Assembly: GCA_009778695.1 (NCBI GenBank)
Contig: WRFS01000004.1
Location: 1-64,000 of the forward strand
Origin: Oscillospiraceae bacterium
GTDB lineage: Bacteria > Bacillota > Clostridia > TANB77 > CAG-508
Direction of reading: 5' to 3'
Length of the DNA: 64,000 nucleotides
Shown here piece after piece: positions 6,937-14,496 of the stretch; position 1 is the stretch's first letter; each line of letters begins with the position of its first letter. The notes under the pieces were generated by a model, which ran no database searches, had not been told where the DNA came from, and saw only the letters and a program-made list of their open reading frames with translations. The position numbers and the translations under genes are program-made.

Positions 6937-7340
6937 CTTTATCTAATTTATCAAATAACCCTAATGCTATTCTATTAATTCTGCCTATATGTTTATATCC
7001 ATAGCCCATTTCCTCAGAAACATCTACTAAACTTTTTCCTCGTATATATGCTTTATCCAATAATAACCTATATGGTTCTTCCAGTTTGTTTAATTGTTCT
7101 AATATCACTTTTTGCTTTTCTTGTTCAGTTAATATAATTTCTAATAATTCCTGTATAAAATCATTTAATTTTGCTATCTCCTCCGCCATTCTATCTGAAA
7201 TTCCACCTTTACCGACTCGGTCCATCTAACAATATATGTGTAACTTTTTCTACTCTAGCTTTGTATTCTTCTATATATTCAAGCCTTTCCTCTATCCATT
7301 TTTGAGTGTTTTTATACTCTTTTAAATCTTCTTTGGTCAT
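6908..7340 (-). pseudogene. Sigma-70-region-4-like phage late regulator, frameshifted
   Basis: Two overlapping frames together make one protein of the phage sigma-like/ArpU-type kind. The first (7209-7340, ATG 7340 behind GGGGGGAAT) encodes MTKEDLKEYKNTQKWIEERL ... VTHILLDGPSR. The second continues in the +1 phase with GKGGISDRMAEEIAKL through the helix-turn-helix 'KSLVDVSEEMGYGYKHIGRINR'. Family members read straight through this junction. The break lies at about 7205-7222. Either the gene is dead, the second frame starts at the internal ATG 7225, or there is a sequencing error. The C-terminus is encoded by the GTCCTA repeats. Confidence 0.65.
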
Positions 7341-7367
7341 GAACATTCCCCCCTTATCTTATTTTTT

Positions 7368-7601
7368 TTAATTAACATTAGATAGTTCTTTTATTTTTCT
7401 TAAAGCCAGTTTTTCATTATTATATGTATTACTTATTGCTATTTCGTTTATTGCAATTAATCTTTTCCCATATTCAAGCTCTTGTTCACATTTAACTGTA
7501 AGTATTGCACTAAGTACTGCGTTTTTTCCAGTTAACACAATGTGTTTTAAGATAAAAACTATGATTATAATTATCAATAATATAAATAATATGGCACTCA
7601 C
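7368..7601 (-). CDS. Small single-span membrane protein, prophage early region
   Basis: 77 residues. Residues 1-18 are a nearly pure Ile/Leu/Val transmembrane helix (LFILLIIIIIVFIL), followed by a helical charged tail (ECEQELEYGKRL-like; LALRKIKELSNVN at the end). Ribosome binding site AAAGGAGGGAAAAATG before the start. It is the first gene leftward of the repressor switch, where temperate phages often carry excisionase, Cro or exclusion genes; I do not recognise the family and assign no function. Confidence 0.55.
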   Translation of the reverse strand: MSAILFILLIIIIIVFILKHIVLTGKNAVLSAILTVKCEQELEYGKRLIAINEIAISNTYNNEKLALRKIKELSNVN

Positions 7602-7639
7602 ATTTTTCCCTCCTTTGTTTTTAAACTAAACTTTTATTA

Positions 7640-7656
7640 GTTGAACATTTTTCAAC
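7640..7656. promoter_or_regulatory. Repressor operator O1 (GTTGAA-N5-TTCAAC)
   Basis: A 17-base palindrome GTTGAACATTTTTCAAC. It is one of four similar sites in 7640-7863, next to the XRE-type repressor gene. Confidence 0.7.
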
Positions 7657-7748
7657 TTTATAATTAAAAAAATTTAATAGTTTCCGTCTTATTTAATCAT
7701 AAGTGTCTTTTAGTTTGTTACTTTTATATTTTGTTAATATAATTTTTT

Positions 7749-7765
7749 GTTGAATTATTTTCAAC
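7749..7765. promoter_or_regulatory. Repressor operator O2
   Basis: GTTGAATTATTTTCAAC. It sits just downstream of the leftward -10 box (7773-7778), where a bound repressor would block transcription. Confidence 0.75.
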
Positions 7766-7772
7766 TATTCTT

Positions 7773-7800
7773 ATTATATACTATAAAAAAATAATGTCAA
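7773..7800 (-). promoter_or_regulatory. Leftward prophage promoter
   Basis: On the minus strand TTGACA (7800-7795), 16 bases, then TATAAT (7778-7773). It is flanked by operators O2 and O3 and drives the prophage genes to the left. Confidence 0.8.
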
Positions 7801-7806
7801 TACTTT

Positions 7807-7823
7807 GTTGAAAATTTTTCAAT
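7807..7823. promoter_or_regulatory. Repressor operator O3
   Basis: GTTGAAAATTTTTCAAT, with one mismatch to the palindrome consensus, immediately upstream of the leftward -35 box. Confidence 0.7.
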
Positions 7824-7846
7824 TTTTTTAAATTTATTTGGTTTTA

Positions 7847-7876
7847 CTTGAAAATAATTCAACTTTGGTATATAAT
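7847..7876 (+). promoter_or_regulatory. Repressor promoter with overlapping operator O4
   Basis: TTGAAA (7848-7853), 17 bases, TATAAT (7871-7876). The operator CTTGAAAATAATTCAAC (7847-7863) covers the -35 box, so the repressor can limit its own synthesis. Confidence 0.8.
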
Positions 7877-7903
7877 ATTTATATCACATTCGGAGGTGAT
7901 TAA

Positions 7904-8263
7904 TTGTTAATAGAAAGTTTTGCTAATAGATTAAAGAAAGCAATGAGTTTAAATAATATAAAACAGACAGACTTAATGGGAAAAACAAAAATAGATAAAA
8001 CACTTATAAATAAATACTTGGCAGGAGTTGCTAAAGCAGGCCAAGATAACTTAACAACATTAGCTGAGGCATTAAATGTTAGCGAACCCTGGTTACTGGG
8101 ATATGATGTTCCTATTAATAAAGAAAACAATAATGATGTTCCTGATGACCTGCTAAAAACAGTCATGTCTAAAGACGCATACCAGAAATTACCAAAAGAA
8201 GCTAAAGAAGAAATAATAGATTTTATTAAATTTGTAGAAAAAAAATTTAATAAACAAATTTGA
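7904..8263 (+). CDS. XRE-family (CI-like) phage repressor
   Basis: 119 residues. Residues 4-62 form a lambda-repressor-type helix-turn-helix (FANRLKKAMSLNNIKQTDLM, then IDKTLINKYLAGVAKAGQDNLTTLAEALNVSEPWLLGYD). The short C-terminal part is helical and has no LexA-type peptidase domain. The start is TTG 7904, supported by CGGAGGTGAT seven bases upstream. It is divergent from the prophage genes, with four GTTGAA-N5-TTCAAC palindromes in between, which is the layout of a lysogeny switch. It probably represses the leftward promoter and itself. How induction would occur is not visible. Confidence 0.9.
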   Translation: MLIESFANRLKKAMSLNNIKQTDLMGKTKIDKTLINKYLAGVAKAGQDNLTTLAEALNVSEPWLLGYDVPINKENNNDVPDDLLKTVMSKDAYQKLPKEAKEEIIDFIKFVEKKFNKQI

Positions 8264-8266
8264 AAT

Positions 8267-8484
8267 AATAGACTTCTTTCGAAACATAAAATGTGATATA
8301 CTTACAAAAAACAAGTAAGTGTCATTCTGAGTGCTGCCACAAAGCTTTGCTCACGAAGAATATTACTAAATGGTCGGTATAAGTTTGAAAATAGATAAAG
8401 TAAGATTCTTCGTAAGTTTGGCTACGAAGTAAGGCTCAGAATGACAATGCCTGAAATCCACATGGATTTCGAAAGAAGTCTAAT
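8267..8484. repeat. Inverted-repeat (MITE-like) element with nested CATTCTGAG repeat
   Basis: Perfect 16-base terminal inverted repeats TAGACTTCTTTCGAAA (8269-8284) and its complement (8467-8482). Nested inside is a second inverted repeat starting TGTCATTCTGAG and ending CTCAGAATGACA. It contains no open frame. The inner unit is related to elements at 11232-11333 and 46655-46757. It fills the gap between the repressor gene and the rplS terminator. Confidence 0.75.
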
Positions 8485-8513
8485 ATTCAAATATTTGTTC
8501 TAAGTCCCAATAA

Positions 8514-8552
8514 AAGAGAGCTTGTGGGTTCCACATGAAGCTCTCTTATTTT
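8514..8552 (-). terminator. Terminator of the ylxM-rplS operon
   Basis: Perfect 10-base stem AAGAGAGCTT / AAGCTCTCTT with a 14-base loop and a T-rich tail (TTATTGGG) on the minus strand, just after the rplS stop. Confidence 0.85.
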
Positions 8553-8563
8553 ATTTGCAAAAC

Positions 8564-9418
8564 TTACTTCTTCTCCTCATCTGCTACTTCCGTTGCTGTC
8601 TCTACTTTTTCTTCACTTACGGTATCTACTACTTCTTGAATTACTTTTTCTCCAGTTGGTGCTCCAGATTCTGGTGCTACTGCTTCATCGTCTTTCTCTG
8701 TTGCTGACTCTTCTTTGACTTCTTCTATGGCTTTTTCAGTTGTTGTATCTTCAGTTTCCTTTTTAACTGCTTCTGCCACTTCTTCAGCTTGTTGTCTTAA
8801 CTCAGCTACTTCTTCAACTGGTGGAATTTCAACAGTTTTTTCAGTTGCCACAGATTCATCTTTCACTTCATCTACTTTTGCTTCTTCAGTTGTCTTTGCT
8901 ACTTTGGTTTCTTCAACCGTTTTAGCACCTTCAGTTACTTCAACTTCTTTTGCTTCCTTTTCCGCCACTGTTTCTGCAACTTCCGCAACTTCTTCAGCGG
9001 TAGCTTCTTCTGCTACACCTTCTTCTGGTACAAATATTTCTTCTTTTAATGTTATTTCCTTAGTTTCAATTCTTGCTCCTGCCTTTTCTTTGGTTTTAGC
9101 AGCCTTGCCTAATCTCTTTCTTAAATAAAGTAGTTTAGCACGTCTTGCCTTACCAACTCTAACTACTTCTACCTTTTCCATTAATGGAGAATGTAGTAAA
9201 AATGTTTTTTCAACACCCACACCATAAGAAATTTTTCTTACTGTAAATGTAGCATTTACTCCTCCACCTTGTTTTTTAATAATAATTCCTTCAAATACTT
9301 GAATTCTTTCTCTGTTACCTTCTTTAATTTTAACAGAAACTTTAACAGTATCACCAATTTTCAAATTTGGTATTTTTGATTTTAACTGTTCATGTTCAAT
9401 AGATTTTATAATATCCAT
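8564..9418 (-). CDS. rplS: Ribosomal protein L19 with a long acidic C-terminal tail
   Basis: Residues 1-112 are a normal L19 ([11 protein letters not shown] ... [58 protein letters not shown]), the large-subunit protein at the 30S-50S interface. I start at ATG 9418, behind AAAGGACAAACA, instead of an ATG ten codons upstream inside a repeat. The frame then runs on for about 170 residues made almost only of Glu, Val, Ala, Thr, Lys and Asp ([20 protein letters not shown] and so on). L19 usually ends near residue 115. The tail should be disordered and highly negative. It is last in the ffh-rpsP-rimM-trmD operon and has its own terminator. Confidence 0.95.
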   Translation of the reverse strand: MDIIKSIEHEQLKSKIPNLKIGDTVKVSVKIKEGNRERIQVFEGIIIKKQGGGVNATFTVRKISYGVGVEKTFLLHSPLMEKVEVVRVGKARRAKLLYLRKRLGKAAKTKEKAGARIETKEITLKEEIFVPEEGVAEEATAEEVAEVAETVAEKEAKEVEVTEGAKTVEETKVAKTTEEAKVDEVKDESVATEKTVEIPPVEEVAELRQQAEEVAEAVKKETEDTTTEKAIEEVKEESATEKDDEAVAPESGAPTGEKVIQEVVDTVSEEKVETATEVADEEKK

Positions 9419-9431
9419 TTGTTTGTCCTTT

Positions 9432-9518
9432 CTGGTGCAATCATGCACCCCTACAACCCATACATTGGGCGGATATGGAATCCGCCCCTACATCGTGGGC
9501 ACAATCATGTGCCCCTAC
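9432..9518. repeat. Three tandem short palindromes (GTAGGGGC type)
   Basis: On the plus strand three palindromes follow each other, each ending in CCCCTAC: GGTGCAATCATGCACC, GGGCGGATATGGAATCCGCCC and GGGCACAATCATGTGCCC. They fill the trmD-rplS spacer. Related units occur in the acetyltransferase gene near 59300 and at 62603-62855. Confidence 0.75.
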
Positions 9519-10180
9519 TTTAATAAATCTGGGCGTTTTAACTTGGTTTGTTCTAAGGCTTTTTCTTGCCTCCATTTTTTTATATTTTCATGGTGACCAG
9601 ATAATAATACATCCGGTACCTTTTTATCTAAAAATACTTCTGGTCTTGTATATTGCGGGTATTCTAATAAGTCATTTGAAAATGATTCCTCTGTAGTTGA
9701 ACTTTCATTTAATACCCCATCTATGTATCTGCTAATTGTATCAATTAATACCATTGCTGGTATTTCTCCTCCAGTTAATACATAATCGCCTATTGAAATT
9801 TCTTCATCTACAATTTCTTCTAATACCCTTTCATCTATACCTTCATAATGTCCACATAACAAAATTAAATGATTTTCTTTACTTAAACTTTTTACCTTGT
9901 TTTGTGTTAAAGTACTTCCTTTTGGCGTTAAGTATATAACCTTTGCTTTTTCCTTATCTTTAATTGACATATATGATTCATATACAACGTCTGGTGCTAT
10001 TACCATTCCAGAACCACCACCATAAGGATAATCGTCTACTTTTTTATGTTTATTTTTAGAAAAATCTCTAATATTTATTAAACTTATTTCTATTTTTCCT
10101 TTTTGTTCAGCTCTTCCTATTATACTTTGTTTAATAGGTTCGAACATTTCTGGAAAAAGTGTTAATACATCAAATTTCAT
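9515..10180 (-). CDS. trmD: tRNA (guanine-N1-)-methyltransferase TrmD
   Basis: 221 residues. It methylates G37 next to the anticodon of tRNAs reading CNN codons and so prevents frameshifting. The SPOUT knot motifs are clear: FDVLTLFPEMF at the start, PYGGGSGMV, LCGHYEGIDERV and the S-adenosylmethionine loop SIGDYVLTGGEIP followed by DTISRYIDGVL. The C-terminal tRNA-binding segment (RPEVF..KVPDVLLSGHHENI..WR) is present, although the protein is slightly shorter than the usual 230-240 residues. It overlaps rimM by four bases (ATGA), indicating coupled translation. Confidence 0.97.
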   Translation of the reverse strand: MKFDVLTLFPEMFEPIKQSIIGRAEQKGKIEISLINIRDFSKNKHKKVDDYPYGGGSGMVIAPDVVYESYMSIKDKEKAKVIYLTPKGSTLTQNKVKSLSKENHLILLCGHYEGIDERVLEEIVDEEISIGDYVLTGGEIPAMVLIDTISRYIDGVLNESSTTEESFSNDLLEYPQYTRPEVFLDKKVPDVLLSGHHENIKKWRQEKALEQTKLKRPDLLK

Positions 10181-10683
10181 ATCAACCCTTCAATTACATT
10201 AATTATAATACGTTTCTTTTCTATGCTAATTTCTTTAATTACTGTTTTTATTGCTGGTATTAGAATTTGTTTTCCAAGTTCATTTTTAATAACGTATACA
10301 TCATTACTTTTTGTTGAAAAAATATCTTCTACTTTGCCAAAATATTCGTTCTGGTTTGTATATACCTCTAACCCTATTAAATCTGCTATAAAGTATGAAT
10401 CTAACGGTAGCTTTACCGCATCTTTTCGATGAATTTTTAAGTAAGCACCTTTAAATTTTTCTGCTTCGTTTATATCATCAATGCCTTTAAACTTTATTTG
10501 TACCAAGTGTTTGTAATACTTTACTTCTTCAATTAGATACTCTTCTGTTTTTTCGTTTCTTACTATTAAAACAGATTTTAAATCGTCAAACCTTTTTACG
10601 TTATCTGTAAAAGGAACAACTTTCACAAATCCTTTTATGCCAATGGTATTAACTATTTGACCAATTTCAAAATATTCTTGCAT
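10177..10683 (-). CDS. rimM: 16S rRNA processing protein RimM
   Basis: 168 residues. RimM binds ribosomal protein S19 and aids maturation of the 30S head. N-terminal RimM domain: FEIGQIVNTIGIKGFVKVVPFTD and 'LIEEVKYYKHLVQIKFKGIDDINEAEKFKG'. C-terminal PRC-barrel: 'YFIADLIGLEVYTNQNEYFGKVEDIF', ending with the typical 'LIPAIKTVIKEISIEKKRIIINVIEGLI'. It is translationally coupled to trmD and sits ten bases after khpA, in the order usual for Firmicutes. Confidence 0.96.
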   Translation of the reverse strand: MQEYFEIGQIVNTIGIKGFVKVVPFTDNVKRFDDLKSVLIVRNEKTEEYLIEEVKYYKHLVQIKFKGIDDINEAEKFKGAYLKIHRKDAVKLPLDSYFIADLIGLEVYTNQNEYFGKVEDIFSTKSNDVYVIKNELGKQILIPAIKTVIKEISIEKKRIIINVIEGLI

Positions 10684-10692
10684 ATATTCACC

Positions 10693-10923
10693 TTAATCAA
10701 CAAATTCTACAGAAATTCTTGTTTTTTGTTTAGTAGCAACTGATTTCATTAATGTTCTTATTGATCTAGCAATTTGCCCTTCTCTTCCTATAACTCTTCC
10801 CATGTCTTCTGACGCTACTCTTACTTCAAAAACGGTAATCTGATTTTCGTTTTTTTCAGTTATTGTAACTTTATCTGGAAACTCTACTAAATACTTTATT
10901 ATTGTTTCTAAAAGTTCTTTCAT
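10693..10923 (-). CDS. khpA: KH-domain RNA-binding protein KhpA
   Basis: 76 residues from ATG 10923, which follows a strong AAGGAGGATAATT; a longer frame with an upstream ATG at 10944 lacks such a site. A single type II KH domain with the GxxG loop VIGREGQIARSIRTLM. KhpA (YlqC) forms a dimer or pairs with KhpB/Jag to bind many RNAs and affect cell division in Gram-positive bacteria; that role is family knowledge. It lies between rpsP and rimM, the conserved location. Confidence 0.93.
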   Translation of the reverse strand: MKELLETIIKYLVEFPDKVTITEKNENQITVFEVRVASEDMGRVIGREGQIARSIRTLMKSVATKQKTRISVEFVD

Positions 10924-10960
10924 AATTATCCTCCTTGGGTTCAATCATGAACCTTTACTT

Positions 10961-11212
10961 TTACGCCTTCTGCTCTCCAACTTTTGACTTGTCTATCAAA
11001 TACCTTACTGTGTCTGTTGGTTTTGCTCCATTCTTAATCCATTTTTCTACCTTTTCTAAATCTATTTTAATTTCAGCTGGATTTGTCATTGGATTATAGT
11101 ATCCAATTTCTTCTATTATTTTCCCATTTCTAGCTGTTCTAGAATCTGCTATTACTATGTTGTAGAATGGTGCTTTTTTTGCGCCAACTCTTTTTAATCT
11201 TATTTTTACCAT
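10961..11212 (-). CDS. rpsP: Ribosomal protein S16
   Basis: 83 residues, typical length. Conserved opening [20 protein letters not shown], then [20 protein letters not shown] and the closing '[21 protein letters not shown]'. S16 binds 16S rRNA early in 30S assembly. Ribosome binding site AAAGGGGTGAAAGT before ATG 11212. It is separated from ffh by a repeat element (11232-11333). Confidence 0.98.
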   Translation of the reverse strand: MVKIRLKRVGAKKAPFYNIVIADSRTARNGKIIEEIGYYNPMTNPAEIKIDLEKVEKWIKNGAKPTDTVRYLIDKSKVGEQKA

Positions 11213-11231
11213 ACTTTCACCCCTTTGTAAT

Positions 11232-11333
11232 TGTCATTCTGAGCCTATCTACAAAGACTTTACTTGCGAAGAATCCCATATTCTTTAGGAAATCCTTCAT
11301 AGAAAGGCTTTGTAAGAAGGGTTCAGGATGACA
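11232..11333. repeat. CATTCTGAG-type intergenic repeat
   Basis: Begins TGTCATTCTGAGCC and ends GGTTCAGGATGACA, with internal arms (CTTGCGAAGAATC; CTTTGTAAGAAG). It lies inside the operon, between ffh and rpsP. The same family occurs in 8267-8484 and 46655-46757. Confidence 0.75.
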
Positions 11334-11341
11334 TTTATTTT

Positions 11342-12691
11342 TTACATTTTCATATTTTTCAATGCATCCATATCTAGTCCTTTAAATGCATTCTTCATAG
11401 ATTTTTCATTTTTCATTTTTTTCATCATTTTTTGTGTTTCTTCAAAAGAGTTCATAAATTTATTTATATCTTGAATTTTAGTCCCACTGCCACTCGCTAT
11501 TCTACTTCTTCTTTTACCATTTAAAATATGTGGTTTCTTTCGCTCTTCCTTCGTCATTGAACAGATAATTGCTTCTATTTTTTCGAATTCTTTTTCATCA
11601 ATTTTTACATCTTTCAACTGACTTAAACCTGGTATCATTTTTAAAATTGATGAAAACGAACCCATTTTTTTCATTTGTCTAAGTTGTACTAAATAATCAT
11701 CTAAATCATATGTTTCTTTCTTTAGTTGTGCTTCAAGCTTTTCCGCTTCTTCTAAGTCAAATGATTCTTCTGCCTTTTCTATAATTGAAAGTACATCGCC
11801 CATTCCTAGTATTCTAGATACCATTCTATCTGGATAAAATACTTCCAAGTCACTTAATTTTTCACCAGTTCCAACAAATTTTATAGGTCTACCTGTAATT
11901 TGTTTTACCGATAATGCTGCTCCACCTCTTGTATCTCCATCTAGCTTTGTTAGTATTATGCCATCTATCCCTAAATTTTGATTAAAACTTTCTGCTACAT
12001 TTACTGCATCTTGCCCTGTCATAGCATCTACTACAAGCAATATTTCGTGTGGTTTCACATTTGTTTTAATGTTTTTTAACTCTTGCATTAGTTCTTCGTC
12101 AATGTGTAAACGTCCTGCTGTATCTAGTATTATACAGTCGTATAATTTTGAAATTGCCATACTCAAAGCTTGTTTAGCTATTAATGGAACATCTTTTGTA
12201 TTTTCGTTACTATAAACTGGTATATTCAATTGTGAGCCAACTACTTGTAATTGCTTAATTGCTGCAGGTCTATATACATCGCATGCGACAAGTAGTGGCT
12301 TTTTGCCTTGTTTTCTTAATAGGTTTGCAAGTTTTCCAGCTGTTGTTGTTTTTCCTGAACCTTGTAAGCCTATGAGCATTATTATTGTTGGCGGATTTGG
12401 TGTAAAGTTAATTTTGCTTGTTTCTCCACCTAGAAGTATTTCTAACTCATCTTTAACTATTTTTACTACTTGTTGTCCCGGAGTTAATGATTTCAAAACA
12501 TCTTCTCCTAGTGCTTTTTCTTCAACTTTGCTTACAAATTCTTTAACTATTTTGTAATTAACATCTGCTTCTAAAAGGGCAAGCTTAACTTCTCGTAAAA
12601 CTTCTTTTAAATCTGATTCTGAAATTCTCGCCTTGCCTCTTAACTTTCGTGTTATACTTTGGAGTTTATCACTTAAACCTTCAAATGCCAT
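11342..12691 (-). CDS. ffh: Signal recognition particle protein Ffh
   Basis: 449 residues. SRP GTPase that binds signal peptides on the ribosome and delivers them to FtsY. Four-helix N domain (residues 1-90), G domain with GLQGSGKTTTAGKL (G1, about 107-120), DTAGR (G3) and TKLDGD (G4), then the Met-rich M domain (LEAQLKKETYDLDDYLVQLRQMKKMGSFSSILKMIPG, IICSMTKEERKKP, RRSRIASGSGT). The end (MKNAFKGLDMDALKNMKM) is a normal short variant. It follows ylxM, the usual partner, with a palindromic element in the spacer. Confidence 0.98.
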   Translation of the reverse strand: MAFEGLSDKLQSITRKLRGKARISESDLKEVLREVKLALLEADVNYKIVKEFVSKVEEKALGEDVLKSLTPGQQVVKIVKDELEILLGGETSKINFTPNPPTIIMLIGLQGSGKTTTAGKLANLLRKQGKKPLLVACDVYRPAAIKQLQVVGSQLNIPVYSNENTKDVPLIAKQALSMAISKLYDCIILDTAGRLHIDEELMQELKNIKTNVKPHEILLVVDAMTGQDAVNVAESFNQNLGIDGIILTKLDGDTRGGAALSVKQITGRPIKFVGTGEKLSDLEVFYPDRMVSRILGMGDVLSIIEKAEESFDLEEAEKLEAQLKKETYDLDDYLVQLRQMKKMGSFSSILKMIPGLSQLKDVKIDEKEFEKIEAIICSMTKEERKKPHILNGKRRSRIASGSGTKIQDINKFMNSFEETQKMMKKMKNEKSMKNAFKGLDMDALKNMKM

Positions 12692-12742
12692 GCTTTGTTT
12701 ATACCTCCAATTCTTCCTTATTTGTATCGAATAAGACGTCCT

Positions 12743-12858
12743 CCTTCAGAGGTTAGGGTATGTATTTTTAAAATAAACCCTCCAAGCCTCTGCGGGATTC
12801 CATGGCCAGCAGGGGTGTCGGGCTTCATTTTAAAAATACATACCCTAACCTCTGAAGG
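12743..12858. repeat. Perfect-arm palindromic element, copy 1
   Basis: Two 32-base arms (12743-12774 and 12827-12858) are perfect inverted repeats (arm begins CCTTCAGAGGTTAGGGTATG). The 52-base core contains CTCCAAGCCTC, TTCCATGGCC and GTGTCGGGC. Related copies are at 14307, 23245 and 26022. It lies between ylxM and ffh. Confidence 0.85.
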
Positions 12859-12891
12859 CTACTTTATTCTATACTGTTAGATTTTAGTCTA

Positions 12892-13239
12892 TTACACCAA
12901 ACAATTTAGTTCATGTTTTACTTCATTTAAAATATGAGCCACTTGTTTGTCTGAAGATTTTTCTTTTATTTTAGTTATTTTATATAATATTTCTGCTATC
13001 TTTTGTTCTTGTTGTAATGTCTTTTTCATAATATTTAGCTTTTCTTCAAATTCAAAAAGCTTATGTTCTCCTTTCTTTAGATTGTCTCTTGCTGCTTGTC
13101 TTGTAATGTTGTTGTTTTCTGCAATTTCAGATAGAGATAGGTCATTGTTGTAGTAGTCGTTTATATATTCAAATTGCTTTTTAGTTAGTAGTTTACCATA
13201 TATTTGGCAAAGCATACTTATTTCTACATTTTTATCCAT
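12892..13239 (-). CDS. ylxM: YlxM-family putative DNA-binding protein
   Basis: 115 residues, the usual length for the UPF0122/YlxM family. A sigma-70-region-4-like helix-turn-helix is visible (LTKKQFEYINDYYNNDLSLSEIAENNNITRQAARDNLKKGEHKLFEFE). In streptococci YlxM binds Ffh and tunes SRP activity; elsewhere it is only known as the gene preceding ffh. It is the first gene of the translation/SRP operon, with a promoter at 13263-13296. Confidence 0.92.
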   Translation of the reverse strand: MDKNVEISMLCQIYGKLLTKKQFEYINDYYNNDLSLSEIAENNNITRQAARDNLKKGEHKLFEFEEKLNIMKKTLQQEQKIAEILYKITKIKEKSSDKQVAHILNEVKHELNCLV

Positions 13240-13262
13240 GGTTACCTCTCTTCTGTAATGCT

Positions 13263-13296
13263 ATTATACTTTACACTATTTTTTTGAGTTTGTCAA
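13263..13296 (-). promoter_or_regulatory. Promoter of the ylxM-ffh-rplS operon
   Basis: Minus-strand TTGACA (13296-13291), then a -10 of either TAAAGT after 17 bases or TATAAT after 22 bases (13268-13263). The two overlap, so the exact -10 is uncertain. Confidence 0.6.
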
Positions 13297-13304
13297 GTAT
13301 TTTA

Positions 13305-13333
13305 TTGATTTATTGTAATAAATATGATATTAT
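13305..13333 (+). promoter_or_regulatory. Promoter of the zinc-ribbon gene
   Basis: TTGATT (13305-13310), 17 bases, TATTAT (13328-13333). It is divergent from the ylxM promoter. Confidence 0.65.
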
Positions 13334-13395
13334 GTATGCATATTTGATTATCTGTAGTATGCAGAATTCTCTGCAAAAAAAACGGAGGCTACCCT

Positions 13396-13656
13396 ATGAA
13401 TTGTCCAAAATGCGGTTCTTTTGAAGTCGATACAACAGAGTTGTTTAATGAAGTAGATGGAGCAATTCGTTCTAGTGTCTATAGCTATCATTGTTCAAAA
13501 TGTAAATATGAATGGTATGGGAATTGCCTTGTCTTTGTTGATAAGGAATTCGTTGAATTAACAAGGAAGTTCGCTAATTCCCCTGATGATTTACCTAGAA
13601 TATCTACTGAAGAAGCCACTCTTCTCGAAAAATACAGAAAGAATAAAGATATCTAA
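13396..13656 (+). CDS. Small zinc-ribbon protein, unknown function
   Basis: 86 residues. Two knuckles, CPKC near the start (residues 3-6) and CSKC at about 33-36, form a likely zinc ribbon in the first half; the second half is helical and charged (LTRKFANSPDDLPRISTEEATLLEKYRKNKDI). Good ribosome binding site (AACGGAGGCTACCCT). Single-gene unit with its own promoter and terminator. Zinc ribbons bind nucleic acid or protein; no partner is visible and I do not name a family. Confidence 0.75.
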   Translation: MNCPKCGSFEVDTTELFNEVDGAIRSSVYSYHCSKCKYEWYGNCLVFVDKEFVELTRKFANSPDDLPRISTEEATLLEKYRKNKDI

Positions 13657-13663
13657 TTTCCAA

Positions 13664-13698
13664 CGAGGGTGTTTTATAATAAAACCCCTCGCTTTTAT
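13664..13698 (+). terminator. Terminator after zinc-ribbon gene
   Basis: Stem CGAGGGTGTTTTA / TAAAACCCCTCG (one mismatch), then CTTTTAT. It may also serve the convergent rnhA gene. Confidence 0.8.
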
Positions 13699-13750
13699 AT
13701 TCTAATTTTTGTATTTGTTAACCTTTTTTATTTCCGATTAAAACTTTAAA

Positions 13751-14179
13751 TTACCCAATCGCTCCTCTTGCTAATTCATCACAACGATTGTTTAACTCAT
13801 TATCTGCATGTCCTTTTACTTTAATAAAGCTCACTTTGTGAATTTGGCATAAAGAATCTAATTTCTCCCATAACTCCTTATTTTTCACATCTTCTTTCTT
13901 TGAATTCTTCCAGCCATTTTTTTTCCATTTTTCTAGCCAGTTTTTTTCAAATGTGTTTACCACATATGCACTATCACTATAAACTTCGACTTCACACGGG
14001 TATTTTAACAATTTCAAAGATTCAACTACTGCAGTAATTTCCATTATATTATTTGTGGTTTCCTTACTTCCTCCAGAAACCTCTTTTTTTGCATTTTCAT
14101 ACATTAAAACTGCACCCCAACCTCCAGGACCAGGATTCCCCGAACAAGCTCCATCTGTGTATATTACTACTTTTTTCAT
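13751..14179 (-). CDS. rnhA: Ribonuclease HI
   Basis: 142 residues; cuts the RNA strand of RNA-DNA hybrids. The four acidic catalytic positions are readable: Asp in [17 protein letters not shown], Glu in [16 protein letters not shown], Asp in [10 protein letters not shown] and Asp in [15 protein letters not shown]. It includes the basic handle ([28 protein letters not shown]) of the E. coli-type enzyme. Ribosome binding site AGGAGTGAGAAGAT before ATG 14179. Monocistronic. Confidence 0.97.
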   Translation of the reverse strand: MKKVVIYTDGACSGNPGPGGWGAVLMYENAKKEVSGGSKETTNNIMEITAVVESLKLLKYPCEVEVYSDSAYVVNTFEKNWLEKWKKNGWKNSKKEDVKNKELWEKLDSLCQIHKVSFIKVKGHADNELNNRCDELARGAIG

Positions 14180-14210
14180 ATCTTCTCACTCCTATTGTTT
14201 TTTTTATATG

Positions 14211-14231
14211 TTTGTGATATTATATCACAAA
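14211..14231. promoter_or_regulatory. 21-base palindrome upstream of rnhA
   Basis: TTTGTGATAT-T-ATATCACAAA, perfect apart from the central base. It has the spacing of a dimeric regulator site and some resemblance to CRP/FNR-type sites (TGTGA...TCACA). The regulator is unknown. Confidence 0.4.
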
Positions 14232-14306
14232 TATATAAAAAATGAAATTAGAATAAGAATAAGTAGCTCTTAGAGGTATTACAAGTTAACACTTTTCAGC
14301 AAAGTA

Positions 14307-14421
14307 GCTTGAGGTGGTTAGTATATGCTTTTTAAAAAGCGTACGACAGCCCTTTGAGGCATACGGATTACCCCTTGACTTGGAGTAGCTTTTTAAAAAG
14401 CATATACTAACCACCTCAAGC
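14307..14421. repeat. Perfect-arm palindromic element, copy 2 (inverted)
   Basis: Perfect 34-base arms (14307-14340 and 14388-14421, starting GCTTGAGGTGGTTAGTATAT) around a 47-base core. The core is the reverse complement of the copy 3 core (GTCAAGGGGTAATCCGTATG). It occupies most of the rnhA-tmcAL spacer. Confidence 0.85.
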
Positions 14422-14496
14422 GGATGTTTTATAAAAAAAATAATACTATTCTTTAAGAACGAATGTCTTTTTCTATAATAATTTTTGGGAGGAACC

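Noticed and set aside
8715-9128. Long plus-strand Ser/Thr/Val-rich frame opposite rplS
   Set aside because: It is the antisense reading of the Glu/Ala/Val tail of L19; no ribosome binding site and the sense frame is certain.
12695-12880. Plus-strand frame across the palindromic element
   Set aside because: It simply translates the repeat arms; the protein is itself a palindrome-derived sequence with no start signal.
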